A DNA stretch of 64,000 bases, taken from positions 48,739,327-48,803,326 of the forward strand of contig CM049308.1 in the NCBI GenBank assembly GCA_026874595.1, written 5' to 3'. The stretch comes from Sipunculus nudus (Eukaryota > Annelida > Sipuncula > Golfingiida > Sipunculidae). Position numbers and translations under genes: made by a program. Below the pieces are notes generated by a model. The model saw only the letters and a program-made list of their open reading frames with translations. It made no database searches and had not been told where the DNA came from. Below, one piece after another: positions 47,804-61,003 of this stretch (position 1 is the stretch's first letter; each line of letters opens with the position of its first letter).

Positions 47804-50800
47804 TTAGCTCAGCTGACTTTCAGTCATGCTGAGCTATAGCGATCACTCTTTGTCCGTCGTCCGTCTGTCCGTCCGTCTGTCTGTCCGTCTGTCCGTTAAC
47901 CTGGCACAAATCATAACCGCTGGACTTAGAATCTTGTTACTTTACATTCTGAGAGGTCAATGAAAAATCTCCTTGGAAACCAGAAATTAGGTCTCTGTTA
48001 CCCATATCCTTCGAGCTATGGGGCCCCAAAGTACCCCCCAGAAAAGTCGAAAAATTTCATACAAAAACTTCAATATCTCATTAACTACTTGACTGATGGT
48101 CATGATTTTTGGCATACATATTGATCATGAGATGTTCCATCAGTTCCTGAGGACTGGTGGCGCCACCTGTATTTTTCAATTTTTTACGAATTTTTTTCTC
48201 TAGTTTTGATACCTTTAAAAATGTGAACATCTGTTAACAAGGCACAAATCGTAACGACTGGATCTAGAATCTTCATTCTCGACATACTGAGAGACCTATG
48301 GAAAGTCTCCATGGAAACCAGAAATTAGGTCTCTGTTACCCATATTCTTTGAGCTATGGGGCCCCAAAGTACCCCCCAGAAAAGTAAAAAATTTCATACA
48401 AAAACTTCAATATCTCATTAACTACTTGACTGATGGTCTTGATTTGTGGCATAACTATTGATCATGAGATGTGTCATCACTTCCTGCAGACTGGTGGCGC
48501 CACCTGTATCGTTGGATTTTTTATGAATTTTTTTCTCTATTTTTGAGACCTTTAAGGATGCTGTCATCTGTTAGCGTGGCACAAATCGTAACGACTGCAC
48601 CTAGAATCTTCATTCTTGACACACTGAGAGACCTATGAAAAGTCTCCATGGAAACCAGAAATTAGGTCTCTGTTACCCATATCCATCGTGATATGGGGCC
48701 CCAAAGTACCCCCCAGAGTAGTCAAAAATTTCATACAAAAACTTCAATATCTCAATAACTACATCACTGATGGTCATGATTTTTGGGATACATATTGATC
48801 AAGAGGTGTTTCATCAGTTCTTGCAGACTGGTGGCACAACCTGTATTTGTTCGGTTTTTTTTTTAACGATTTTTTCCTCTATTTTTGAGACCTTTAAGGA
48901 TGCTGTCATCTGTTAGCGTGGCACAAATCGTAACGACTGGATCTAGAATCTTCATTCTCGATACACTGAGAGACCTATGAAAAGTGTCCATGGAAACCAG
49001 AAAATTAGGTCTCTGTTACACATATCCTTTGAGCTATGGGGCCCCAAAGTACCCCCCAGAGTAGTCAAAAATTTCATACAAAATCTTCAATATCTCAATA
49101 ACTACAACACTGATGGTCATGATTTTCGGCATACATATTTATCATGAGCTGTTCCATCACTTTCTGCAGACTGGGTGCGCCACCTCTATTTTTTTCAAAT
49201 TTTTACGAATTTTTTTTCTCTTTTTTGAGACCTTTAAAGATGTGGTTATCTGTCAACAGGGTACAAATTGCAACAACTGGACCTAGAAACTTCATTCTTG
49301 TCATGCAAAGAGGCCCATGAAGAGTGCCTGTGGAAACTTGAAATTAGGTCTCTGTTACCCATATCCTTCAAGCTATAGGACTCTGAAGTATCCCTCAGAA
49401 TAATGGACAATTTGATACAAAATCTGAAGTATCTGAACAACTAATGCGGAGATCACCATGATTCTTTGCATGGATATTAACCATTAAGTGTTTTTATTAG
49501 TTTCTGCAGACTGATGGAGCCACCTGTTTTTTTGTATCCTCCAAAACAAAGTTTTGCAGATACTATGTTTTTGACCGGGTTCCTCCGCCGCCGCCACGTT
49601 TGTTTCCAGAGAGCTCCTCTGAGAAAAATGGACCGATTTTTCCGAAACTTACACCAATTATCTAGTCACATGTGAACTAGTGCCTAACCAATTTGTGTTG
49701 ATCTCTGACCTTTCCCCTCTATCCAGCGTCCATTTGTGCATCTGTTTCCACACATAAACCCTCATATCTCGGGAACCGATTGACCAATCAGGAAATAAAA
49801 TTTATACAAATGTAGCCCTTGGATTGCTTTATAACATACACAAAAATGGTGACGCCACCTGTAACCATGTTTGCACAGTGTCCATCTGTTCATCTGCCTT
49901 GGGTTAAAATCACTTATATCTCTGCAGTGAATTGACTAATTCACCTGAAATTCGGCATGCATATACATCCAGGATAGCTTTCTTGATTTTATGACAGATG
50001 GCACCACCTACATTCACGTTCAAGCTGATCACATCCAAGCTCATATCTCAGAAACTGTTTGACCGATTGGGCCAAAATGTTGCATGTGTATAGATATCAC
50101 ATAGCTCTTTATCATACGCAAAACTGGTGGCGCCACCTGTAACCATTTTTGCACAGCGTCTGTCTGTTTTTTGCCGTGGGATAATGTCACTCATCTCTCG
50201 GCAGTGGTTTGACTTATCTGCCTAAAATTTTGCAGTTTTATACATCCTGGATAGCTTTCTTGATTTTATGACAGGTGGCGCCACCTACATTCTAGTTTAC
50301 ACTGCAGACATCCGAGCTCATATCTCGGGAACCGTTTGAATGATTGGGCCAAAATTTTTCATGTGTATAGATCTCACATAGGTCAACTGGAGGGGCCACC
50401 TGTAACCATTTTTGCACAGCGTCTGTCTGTTTGTCTGCCCTTGGCTAAAATCACTCATACACATGTAGTGGTTTGACTTTTCTGCCTAAAATTTTGCATA
50501 TGTATACAACTTGGACATCTTTCTGGATTTGTGGTAGGTGGCACAACCTACATACACATTTAGGCTGCAGACATCCATGCTAATATACAACATACCTCAC
50601 TCTATTTCCCCTTGCCACTCAATCCATGCCTCACTTCAACCGTTCCACTCTGATTTTGGCGGATACACTTGGTCACTTGTCGGCTACCTGTATTCTAGTT
50701 TTTAAAGTTTACACATTTTTTCTCTATTTTTGAGATATATATAAATAAAGACTAAATCTTGGCCTGTTGGTTAATCTGTTTCATGCTTCAGTTGAATGGG

Positions 50801-50883
50801 TATATACTACCATTCTGATGATAAAATTTCCTTTAGCAAATCTCTTCCCTGTCAGCTGAGCGACATGACCCATGGGTCACTTG
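47804..50883 (+). mobile_element. RC-1 element with five ~335-bp units and nested RC-3
   Basis: The left end is a TTTAGCTCAGCTGACT hairpin plus a (GTCC/GTCT)n microsatellite at 47852-47896. The right end is TGACCCATGGGTCA, CTTG (50880-50883), then T. Five units begin near 47898, 48235, 48573, 48915 and 49250 ('gcacaaatcgtaacgactgg', 'ggggccccaaagtacccccc', 'ctggtggcgccacctgta'). The last unit is split by RC-3. Confidence 0.75.
49532..50698 (+). mobile_element. RC-3 Helitron-like element nested in RC-1
   Basis: The 5' end is TTGTATCC with inverted partner GTTTTGCAGATAC. The 3' end is GGATACACTTGGT...CTACCTGTATT then CTAG (50695-50698) and T. The left boundary is uncertain by about five bases because of a T run. 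Removing it rejoins the poly-T segment that follows GGCGCCACCTG in every RC-1 unit. GC-rich CCGCCGCCGCC lies near 49580. Confidence 0.8.
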
Positions 50884-52199
50884 TTTAGCTTATCTGACAA
50901 TTTACAAACAGAGATTTAAACTTTCAGTATAAATCATCCATTCTAGAGAAATCTAAAGTTCAGTGTAACTTTCACTGAATATAAATGACCCATAATATAA
51001 AAGAAATTTGTCCATTATTTATTAAACAAGTTTCTGACATCAGAGATACTATAAATATCCCCAGACATTTGGCATACCCCAAATAAAACAGGCCATCTAT
51101 CATTGCTTGCCAGAATCAAAGATATCTGCAAGTATGTTGATCAATTCCGTATGTTTGTTTGGGTGTTTGTCAGTTTGTTTTTGCGCACTCTACAGGCCAC
51201 AATTTTGAACAAATCGCTTTGTTATTCATACAGTTAGATTATAATCAACCATAATAGAAACCTATTGTTTGGGGTTATAACTGATCAAAAGTCAAGGTCA
51301 GGGTCATTGACACCCCTCATAACAGCTTATTTCTTCATAACTCTGTGAAGAATGCTTGTAACGCATTAAAATATAGCTCATAGAATTTGTCATTAAATGC
51401 GCTTTGTCCTTGTTCCAAAACCTACTCATTCTGTTGTAACCATGGTAACACATTTTTGGGGAAATTCTTGAAATTTTAAATTAAAAAAATTTTTTGGGGT
51501 CATTTTTAAAGCTAGGGAGGTCTAGTTTTTTGCAATGTGTCGAGCTTATTAAGAATTGCTTGATTTTCTGCAGATTTATAAAATGGCCACTGGGGGTGCT
51601 GTACGACATTTTTTGCGAAATTTCATAAATGATGCCCTAGAGGCCCCAATTTTGAAGTAATCACTTTAAAACTCATACATAAAATGTAAAATAGAAGTAT
51701 CTTGAAACAATTTTTTTATTTTTCGAATTTAGCCACCTGAGGGCGCTGCAGCTAAAACAGGTCAAAGTATGTTTTTTGTCTAATAGCCTCGAAACTATAA
51801 ATGATGTCAGAATTTTTATTACAGAAACTGAAATTATACTTAATACGCTTATTTCTGGAAACACTTGACCTAATTTTGCGATTACCATGGTGACCTATTC
51901 ACATTCACTGCCCAGCCAAATATTCCCCCAGTGTCAGGGCCTGTAACAGTCTCGGGGAGGTCCAGGTGAGTAAGTTCTAGGTGTTAGATACTGATAACAA
52001 GGGTGTGAAGTCCACCTGGTCCAAGGGCCATAAAACTTGCCTGAATTGTTATACACATGCAGAATTAGGCCTAAAGCCAGCAAAGACTTCAAAGGAAACA
52101 AGCGCAAACAAACACAGATACGCCCTCACATGCACAAATATATATTTATATATAATATATATATATAATATCTAATACTTATAAAAGGAATTCGGTTCA
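50884..52199. other. Mixed diverged repeats, no gene
   Basis: 51026-51110 resembles a degraded RC-4 terminus (ATATCCCCAGACATTTGGC). 51470-51900 shows GGGGGTGCTGTACG and GAGGGCGCTGCAGC, a short diverged pair. 52137-52172 is a (TA)n tract. Confidence 0.4.
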
Positions 52200-53885
52200 C
52201 GTTTGTTCGCAGTGTTCTCTATAACTGCGCTGTGTACAGTATTGTGCCATACATCATTTTAAAGGTTATTATCCCTGCAGTGACATAGGCGATATGAAAA
52301 TAAATAATTTTTAATATACATATAATTTTGAGTGATTTTTCCGGTTTTTTTACCGAGCACAGGCGAACTGCCTTCGGCAATCACCGGAACGCGTGCATCA
52401 TGGTCACTTAACCTCTAACACTAAGGACTATTGTTCATATGAATAACGCTTGCTTTCAATGAGGGATTTAATTGACCCATGTGCGTGGTCAGTAAAAGAG
52501 AAAAACACATGTTTCTTTCTTTATGAAAGAGAGTTCAACCCAGGAGGATTATTAACAAAACCTAATTCTAATTCCCAATTTCTGGAACAGGGCTGGAGTG
52601 GTGTCGGGAGTTTCAGGCCTCAAAATTTGTCTGATACGATGAAATAAAAATTGCGGCGGTTGAAAATGAATACGGACCCTCTGCATGGAGTCCCATTGGG
52701 TCCGCTTCTGCTACTTACGAGGTATGCATAATTCTGTTTCTTTCTTCAGGAACAGTTTCCTTGCAACGTACATTTAATAAGTCTTTCATGTGTTCCTCAC
52801 ATCAACCTATAATCTTTGTACGTCCACCGATAGAATCCAGTCAAATATCATCAAAAACCTGAATGCCCCCGCGTCTCTATCCGGTTCGCAATGTCAGCAC
52901 CCTCACTGGCCAGGTCATCAAGGTTAACATACCGGGCTATAAATTTCTTGCCACGAGGACAGAACCACAAAGTTAATGTTAAAAATATTTGAGCGACTGC
53001 AGGATCACTCACGCACTGTCTCCACCAGGTTATGAGTTTATACGGATGGACGGTATGATGTTAGGGATTCATGTAATTTAAAAGTAAGTGGCAAAATTAA
53101 GTACAAGCAGCTGTACCTAGAAATGTTTTCTTTTCACAGAAGTGTTGTGCCTCAGAGAGGTGCGTGAGTTATTCTGCAGTAGTACCAAAATGTTTATACA
53201 TATCTTAGGGAGACAGTTTCTCACTGAAAACCTATATTTTCTGTTAACTTTTAGAATAAAAAAAATGAGCCAACATTTTTTACATCTCAGTTAATAATTC
53301 TCCCTAACCGTGGTAATAAGCCTGGTATACCGGGTCTATCAGCTAGTGTTTAATATATCAAGAGAGAGAAAATTCATATGTTTACACCAGGACCGGGAAA
53401 ATCCAGCGGTTCACACAATAGCCGCTTCTGTACACACTCTGATGGACCTTTGATATATAAGTGGAAATAATAGATGAAGATTTATAAAACGTCACAGTTT
53501 TTATCATGTATGATCATCAAAGTTCTAATGTCACATTATCGATCTGGTAGAACAGGCGAGGTTTTGTGTCTCACTGTGGTTTATGGTTGCTATTAACTTC
53601 CCAATACCATGTGGAAAGATGGCACTGAGGTTATGTACTAGGTCAAGTAACAAGCGATGGAAAACCGCGCAGGTTCAATCCCCCTTTTTGCTTTTTCTTT
53701 TTTCCTTTTTTTACAAACTTGTATTTTTACTGAAAAACAATGGACCCATGGGTTACTGTGCTCAGCTGAAATCAAATGGAGATAAAGTGTAAGAGGAAGA
53801 GGTAATAAAATCCATGGTTGGTTTATATGATTTGTTTGTATTGATGAGCAAGAAATTGTTGCAAATAATATTATGTGACCAGACC
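52200..53885. other. GC-richer stretch, possible unrecognised exon
   Basis: Base composition and CpG content are higher than in the neighbours. On the minus strand 52851 to about 53070 is open for about 70 codons without a start Met; its end reads G-K-K-F-I-A-R-Y-V-N-L-D-D-L and ends at a TGA. On the plus strand a short frame from 52668 runs to GAG|GTATGC. I recognise neither. It could be part of another gene or an old element. Confidence 0.3.
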
Positions 53886-54584
53886 TACGCTCTCGAGGCA
53901 GCAGAAATCTTACGCTTCTAAAGAAGCAACTGATTTTCACGCTGCCAGCTTTGACTGTTTATGATATATTTAGACACCAGATGGCGGTTCGTTGTCCGCT
54001 GAAAAACACGTGCGTATGATGTGACAAGCAGCCAACCAGATGCCAATAAACAAACACTCAACAGGCATCCTGGCTCCGCCAATAGCTGCGCTTCAAGCGC
54101 TGTTTGAAGACAGTTAACGGTCAAATTTTAATTGCTCCCTCTGCATTCTCGCATCATCAACCAATTTGATTCTGACAGTATGACTGTGTTGGCGTAGCCA
54201 TGTATCCGTTGTCTGCATTACAGAAACCAGCCAGCAATTGTGTGCACGCAGCCTTTGTTGTTACGTTTCGTTTGAATTACAGCTCACCGGCCGGGCATCC
54301 TATGTGCCCAAGGCCCTAAGCAAACCACATCTGAGGAAATTCTCTTCGAGCCTGTGGCCTATTCAGACCATTACCGGGACGATGAGCTGTCACTCAAAAC
54401 GAAATGAACATGATTGGCTCCTTGTATTCCTTGCTTGGCCATGTCTTCCAGCACAAGGTCTCATCTGATTGGACAAAAATACAGTGCTCCCCTCTGGTGT
54501 TGCAATTCAGGATACAAGGTCATAACAAACAGCGCTTACCATATAGGCAATAGGCCTTTAGTTAAAGCGCTGTGTAAAGAGCGT
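53885..54584. mobile_element. hAT-like MITE, inverted relative of 46102-46559
   Basis: It starts TACGCTCTCGAGGCAGC and ends GCGCTGTGTAAAGAGCGTA. The flanks GACCAGAC and GACCTGAC are an 8-bp duplication with one mismatch. Shared internal blocks with the other copy include GAGCTGTCACTCAAAACG (reverse orientation) and the CTCCCCTCTGGTGT stretch. It contains AGCGC palindromes. Confidence 0.7.
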
Positions 54585-54775
54585 AGACCTGACCATGTGT
54601 TTCCTAAAGTTGAAACTGAAGCATGTGAGCAGTTTGTGAACAAATGATCTGTACTATTACCATGATCATTAGTTAGCTTTTTTATTAACTGTTGACATTT
54701 CAGTAGTTTACACATTTGTTCAATTGAACCTATTTTTTTGTTAAATATATATTATTAACTATATATGTATTTTTT

Positions 54776-57352
54776 TAGCGAACCTGTGAGCTTATGCGAT
54801 GGTGTGGCATCGTCCGGCGTCCGGCGTCTGTACATTAACCCATACTATCTTGAAAATGGCAAGAATTAGCATCACGAAATCTTATGCATAAAATTAGTCA
54901 TCTAAAGACCTCTATCGAATTTTGCTTATTTTTTGGCTAACTGCATTTTCTTAGATTTTATAGGGAAAAAGCTTAAAAAATCTTCTTCTCCGAATCTGTT
55001 CAGCCAAATTGTCCAATATTTTACAGAAATGATTCCTGGAACAATCTCTCTCAAGTTTGTTCGAATGGTTTAAGTTCGGTGATTTTTGGCTGAGTTACAG
55101 GAAGTTGAACTTAGTCATCTGTCCAAAAAAGCATACTAAAATTACAATCTCAGAAATGGCTTGAGCTATCATCACCAAATTTTATGCCAATGTTGGTCAC
55201 ATGAGTTATATCTGAAATTGAGGTATTGGTGGCGCCACCTGCATCAGCCTTTTTTGTACCGGGGTCATCAGTGCCCGTATCATACTGACAGCTACAAATA
55301 ACTTCTTCTCTGAAACGAAATGGCCAAATTGTTTAATATCGCACAGAAATGATCCTAGGGTAGTGCTTTCTGAAGTTTGTTCAAATGGTCTCAGTTCAGT
55401 GACTTTTGGCTAAGTTATAGGAAGCTGAATTTAAGCATATGCCATAACAGCCCATTTTAGCTAAGTGGATACAAAAATCTTCTTCTCAAAAACCACTGGG
55501 CCAAATTCTTAAATCTCACACATTAATTATCCTTAGATGTTGATAATTCAAGTTTGTTCAAATGGTCTCAGTTCAGTGACTTTTGGCTGAGTAATTGGAA
55601 GCTGAATTTAGTCATATGCCATAACAGCCCATGTAAGCTAAGTGGCTACAAAAATCTTCTTCTCAAAAACCACTGGGCCAAATTCTTAAATCTCAAACAT
55701 TAATTATCCTTAGATGTTGATAATTCAAGTTTGTTCAAATAGTCTCAGTTCAGTGACTTTTGGCTAAGTTATGGGAAGCTGAATTTAGTCATATGCCATA
55801 ACAGCCCATGTTAGCTAAGTGGCTACAAAAATCTTCTTCTCAAAAACCACTGGGCCAAATTCTTAAATCTCATACATTAATTATCCTTAGAAGTTTTTAA
55901 TTCAAGTTTGTTCAAATGGTTTTGGTTCAATGATTTTTGGCTGAGTTATGGGAAGCTGAACTTTGCCATTTTGCTGTATTTTCCCATATGAGGTATAAAC
56001 CTACAAAACGTTTTTTGACTGATGATACTGAGGCCAGTTTGTTTAATATTTTGCAAGAATAATTCCCTGAATCATTCTAATAATAATTGTCTTTTATGGT
56101 TCCAAAAATGAATTTTGGCTGAATTATAAAGATTGAATTGAGTCATTTTACCATATATGTTAGCTGTGTGAAGCAGACACATCTAACCTAGCACCAGTTT
56201 ATCAGCATCCATTACATCATGCCTCTAGACATTTGGATTTCAGAATATCTATGGAAAATATTGACAAGAATGTTTTTTAAAAGCTTTTAAAAAATGTAGA
56301 TTTATGATATTACATATCATCTGTACACTATTCATAATTTCTCAGGAATAGCAGGAGCTACCATCTCCAAATTTTATGCAATTATCAGTCACATATCAAA
56401 TGTTGATGGATTCAGCTTATTTTTGCTATCTGCATTTACTTAGATTTTACAGGGGAAAAGCTGAAAAAAACTTCCTCTTCTTGTAAAGAGTCCAGCCAAA
56501 TTGTTCAATATTTTACAGAAATGATCCCAGAGGCGAGCCTTCTCAAGTTTGTTCAAATGGTTTGTGTTGGATAAATTTTAGCAGAGTTACATAACAGGCC
56601 ATGATTGTGTATGTTTCTTGAATAGGTTGAGAAACTGCCAACTGTTTCAGATTTGGCAACAGATCAAGATTTCATTCAGTGCAGCTAGATTTAGGTCAAG
56701 AGTTCAATCAGTGCAGCCAAGCACAAGGCATGTGATCACCTCATGGGCAGCATGTGATCATTTCATGGGTAGCATGTGATCACCTCATGAGTATCATGTG
56801 ATCACCTCATGTTCATTCAGTGCAGCCAGGTACAGGTCAAAAGTTCACTCAGTCTAGCCAGGTGCAGGTCAAGAGTTCACTCAGTGCAGTAGCCTGAGCC
56901 AGTAATTTGTCACAGTACACTCGGGGCAACAGCCTTTCTCACCTAAGCCTGGTCAGCCCCGTGCATCAGACTCAAGGAAAGTTTGATGTATTGGCCTGAT
57001 ATTCTGACCTGTCTATGTGTCTTTAATGGCTTTCTCGTTCACAAGACAGGTGTTGCCATCTACAATGACTTTTGCAAAGTGCATGTGCCTGCTTATATCA
57101 GCCTGAAATTGGACATATTTATACATGTCAAATAGCTTTGTCGTATACAAGACTGGTGGTGCCACCTACAATAATTTTTGTGTTGTGTGCACCCATGCCA
57201 GAATTTTAGCAGTGATGTTTGTGTATTGTTTCTTGTTCAAAATGTTTAGTACTTGCATTGTTCATATATATGAAAAGTAGTGGTTCAGCATTGAAGCGTT
57301 ATACCTGGTGTATATCCATATGCACAGGTTCGCATTAGGCCTGTAGGCCTTG
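54776..57352 (+). mobile_element. RC-2 element, complete, 2.6 kb
   Basis: The 5' end is TTTTAGCGAACCTGTGAGC. The 3' end is CACAGGTTCGC, then AGGCCT-gt-AGGCCT, then CTTG (57349-57352) and T. GCGAACCTGTG and CACAGGTTCGC are an 11-bp inverted pair. Between 55390 and 55960 there are units of about 177 bp ('tcagttcagtgacttttggc', 'gccataacagcccat', 'aaatcttcttctcaaaaacc'). A GTGATCACCTCATG motif repeats near 56732-56812. Confidence 0.75.
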
Positions 57353-58200
57353 TTTTATGAAATGTTTACAGATGAAATATAACTAATTAACAACATAAAA
57401 CAGGGCAAACAAAGCCTGATCTCAAATTCTGCTGAGGCAGGAAAATACTGAACAAATGTTTGTATTAAATCCTCATTTTTTTATCACATCCATTTTTTTT
57501 ATAAATTTAAGTTTATAACTATACATTTCCAATATAACATATATATCTAAATATAAAAGTTGATTCATAATTCTCAATTGCATCATCATAAATCTCAATC
57601 TTGTCAGATAACACCACATCATGCATACAAATGTTTATTTATTTTTTTACCACAAAAATATATCTTTTAAATCTGCAAAACAATAAATATCTAAAAATAA
57701 TGCTTGATTTAGATTTCACAATTTTTAATTATGTCTTTATTCATCCATAATGTGCTTCATATTTTATAAATTTAAGCAAACTGATGGGTTCAATTATATT
57801 TGTTAAAATCATTTAAAAAGAAAATTTGATTTCTTTAAAAATGCTACATTACACAATATTGCATCTTCTGGATCACACCTTGAATTACTTTTTCAAGGAA
57901 AGTTTTTGCATATCGGAGTGGAAACACCATTACAATTAAGGAGATACAGTGATAACAATTACTGCATAACACTTGGAGGGTGGGGGGGGGGGGGTGATTG
58001 GGGTGGTGATATGTGAATAACTGTACACCTGTCACAGCAGGGGATCTCCCCCAGGACCTGTAACAAATCAGAAACCCTGGCATAGCTGACTTCCAGTGAC
58101 CTGGAGTGAGACACTGCATCTGTAATCAAAGCAAATGACTACAATAGAGCCTCAAGAAAAAAATCAATAACTAGCTTAATTTTCAAGCTTTTAATTTCAA
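57353..58200. other. AT-rich stretch, nothing recognised
   Basis: It contains a G13 run (about 57982) but no exon or repeat terminus I can support. Confidence 0.45.
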
Positions 58201-58866
58201 ATTTCAAATTTAAACAAATTAAATATTTATGTTTACATGCTGTGAAAATTAAATCAATGGTACTTACAGGAAAAAAGTGCCATGGACAAAGTTGGGCCAA
58301 ATTTGAGGTACTGATTTTATTTTTATGCTAATAACTTAAAATATTGACAAAATTCAGATCTAATTTTTGGTAAACAATTGAATATTAATTAAACATAGTT
58401 ATATACTTGGGAAAATAGACTCTAGTTTCAAAATTGTTCATGTTAAGTGAGTAATAATTTTTCCTGATTTTTTACAAAGTCCATTATGTTTGGGCCAATA
58501 ACTTAAAGAATTTATACTTAACAGACTTAATTTCTGGGATGTACATAGGAACTATATAGAGGAATATTTATGGTAAATATGAGGAAAAACATGCTGTGGT
58601 TTTGATATTAGGCAGTCCTGAAGTATGAAAATAGGATTTTAATAAAAAATTGAACAGAGGAAGGAACAGAGTCGCAAAGACCTAGTTTTCAGTTTGGTAG
58701 GAGATCTTGGGGACATCTAACATTATGCTGAATTTCGGATTCCTAGGTCTTAAGGTTTCAAAACGTGCCACATCTACGGATGGACGGACGGACGAACAGA
58801 CGGACGGACAACAGACAATGGACCACGACTATAGCTCAGATGACTTATAGTCAGCTGAGCTAAAAA
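58200..58866 (-). mobile_element. RC-1 tail with terminal hairpin
   Basis: It matches the second unit of the 10874-13511 copy and ends with an ACGG microsatellite (58780-58810) and the hairpin at 58833-58861. Confidence 0.65.
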
Positions 58867-59541
58867 TTACTTTTTTGCTTTTCATTATGAACAAAGTGAT
58901 TCTACCAATCATTTTAATTAAAAAATTGTATTATCTCTATTACACACAGTCATAGAGTTATTTACATACCGAGGCGATAGCATGATGCAGTGGACCTCGT
59001 CACTGTCACTGTCAAACAAAGCCAGGAATTATACGAAAATTGCGAGTGATCAAAGTGTAACCTAATATGATCAACTCTAGGGCTTATGATATAATACTAT
59101 ATTATGGATTGTCTGAAAGTCAATATTGGGGATGTCTATGGTGAATTCCAAAGTTCAGTTGGGATTGTCGGTATACTAAAGGGCCAACATGTTCCGCAAG
59201 TGATTGTCCGAGTTTGCTTTCAGAATTTTACGATTTACACTTGCACTTATTGGCAAAGGTACTTACACATGCATATTACTATCTCTCAATATATAGGATA
59301 CGTGAAATAACTCCAAATAAGCGAAACCAATAATATGCAGTCGCGTTCTGATTACCCTGCCGATCTGTGTGTCAGGCATGTGGCACGTGCCCTATTGTTG
59401 TTGATTGCGCAACAGGCTGTCCTCGCGGGACAATAAACTTGAATGACCTCACGCCTCGCTATCTTGAGTTCACACCTAAGGTTTCACACCTTGGTCTCAC
59501 CAGCGGTAAAGTAAGTGGCCAAAATACGCCCAAATATAAAA
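58867..59541. other. Low-repeat stretch, no gene proven
   Basis: A minus-strand segment F-D-S-D-S-D-E-V-H-C runs into a consensus donor G|GTATGT at about 58976. Two short plus-strand frames (59104-59310, 59367-59582) have balanced composition. None is recognised. Confidence 0.3.
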
Positions 59542-60332
59542 CAAGGGACCTATGGGTCATGGCGCTCAGCTGTTATATATGATCACAAAATATGATTTGG
59601 GATATGAGGTAGGCAAAGGCTGGTTTTGTGAGGTAATATAAGCTCTATTATGAGTTGATAGTGTTTACCTCAAGTTATGTAAGGTTTTGATAATATCCTT
59701 GGAGACAGGGAAGAGGATTGATGTCATTAATATTATTTACAGTTGGAAATGGTGTGCACATAGGTTTTGACTTGGCCATAAAACTTTACCTCGGTGCAGC
59801 AGAATTATTTGAAAAGTTAAACTATTTATTAAAAATTAATAAAAATTATTATGTCAAATATAATTTAAATTAAAAATAATAACAGTATCATGTTTTTTTC
59901 ATCAAAGATTTTTTTAAATAATATTATGGAAATGATTGTTATTAATAATATTATAATCATAACAAATAATATTATAGAATATATTCATGAATGCATTTGT
60001 ATTCAAACACTTTCATTTTTACCTGTATATCTATCCTTATACCTGAAATTATGGAGTTCATATTTGCATTCAAATACATTTGCAAAGTACTGCACCATGT
60101 CTGGTATTTATTCAGTTTCAGCCAAACAAAGTTCTTGAGAATCCAGAATAAACAAATATCACAAATTAAAAAAATGATCATAAGTACCTGGTTTTATGAA
60201 TTTTATTTATATTTAAAAATAAAACTATTATATTCACTTTGGACTACCTTCACATCAATCTACACACTAGACATAGCAAGAGTCTTATGACAATTATTAA
60301 CATTAAAGAAATCATAATAAGAACTTGTCTAA

Positions 60333-60636
60333 GGCCAAAAAAATAAAAGGTATGGTTCTCAGGCACCGCCTGCATCATTTTTAGCCCCCGCATCAAACAA
60401 TTTTATTTTGGTTGTCATCCTTCTAGAAGATAAAATAATACAATTTTGATACAATTTTCCTTGTTATGTAGTTTGTTTACCTGTTTAACAGAAAGAAATG
60501 TTATTTTCATGCTTTTCCCTGACCATTTGACATTTTATCGATTGATACAAAAAAAGGTAAAAAATAAAATACCGCCCGCCCGCGATGATTTCTAAAAAAA
60601 AGTGCCTGAGAACCATACCTTTTTATTTTTTTGGCC
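60333..60636. mobile_element. Harbinger-like MITE, TAA duplication, 304 bp
   Basis: Inverted ends of about 34 bp: GGCC-A7-TAAAAGG then TATGGTTCTCAGGCAC, mirrored at the right with one indel. TAA lies at 60330-60332 and 60637-60639. The family is shared with 39281-39617. Confidence 0.9.
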
Positions 60637-61003
60637 TAAGATCTGATGAAAGAATCTCAGCTATGAAACCATTCTATGTGTAAAAAATAACCCAAGCATC
60701 AGAATACCCTATAAATTATACAAGGAGAAAACTAGAGATGGGCAAGTTTAATTTTATTAATGAAATATAGGAACCAGTAATATAAATTTTGATTATTTAC
60801 ATAGTCTTGTGACAGCTGTGACTTTGGCCAATTTCTTTCAACTTTCAAAACTAAAAAGCTGAAATCCTTATTTCTGCATGTTATGAAAATTATATCAACA
60901 GTGCATACAGGAAACAAACATGTGATGATCAAAATAAGGCAAAACTTAAGGGTACTGTTTTTATATTTATGCTAAAAACTTATACAATTGAATCTTGATT
61001 AAA

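Noticed and set aside
51940-51985. P-G-P-P-R-D on the minus strand resembling the P450 hinge
   Set aside because: A stop follows within seven codons and flanking residues do not match CYP46; likely chance.
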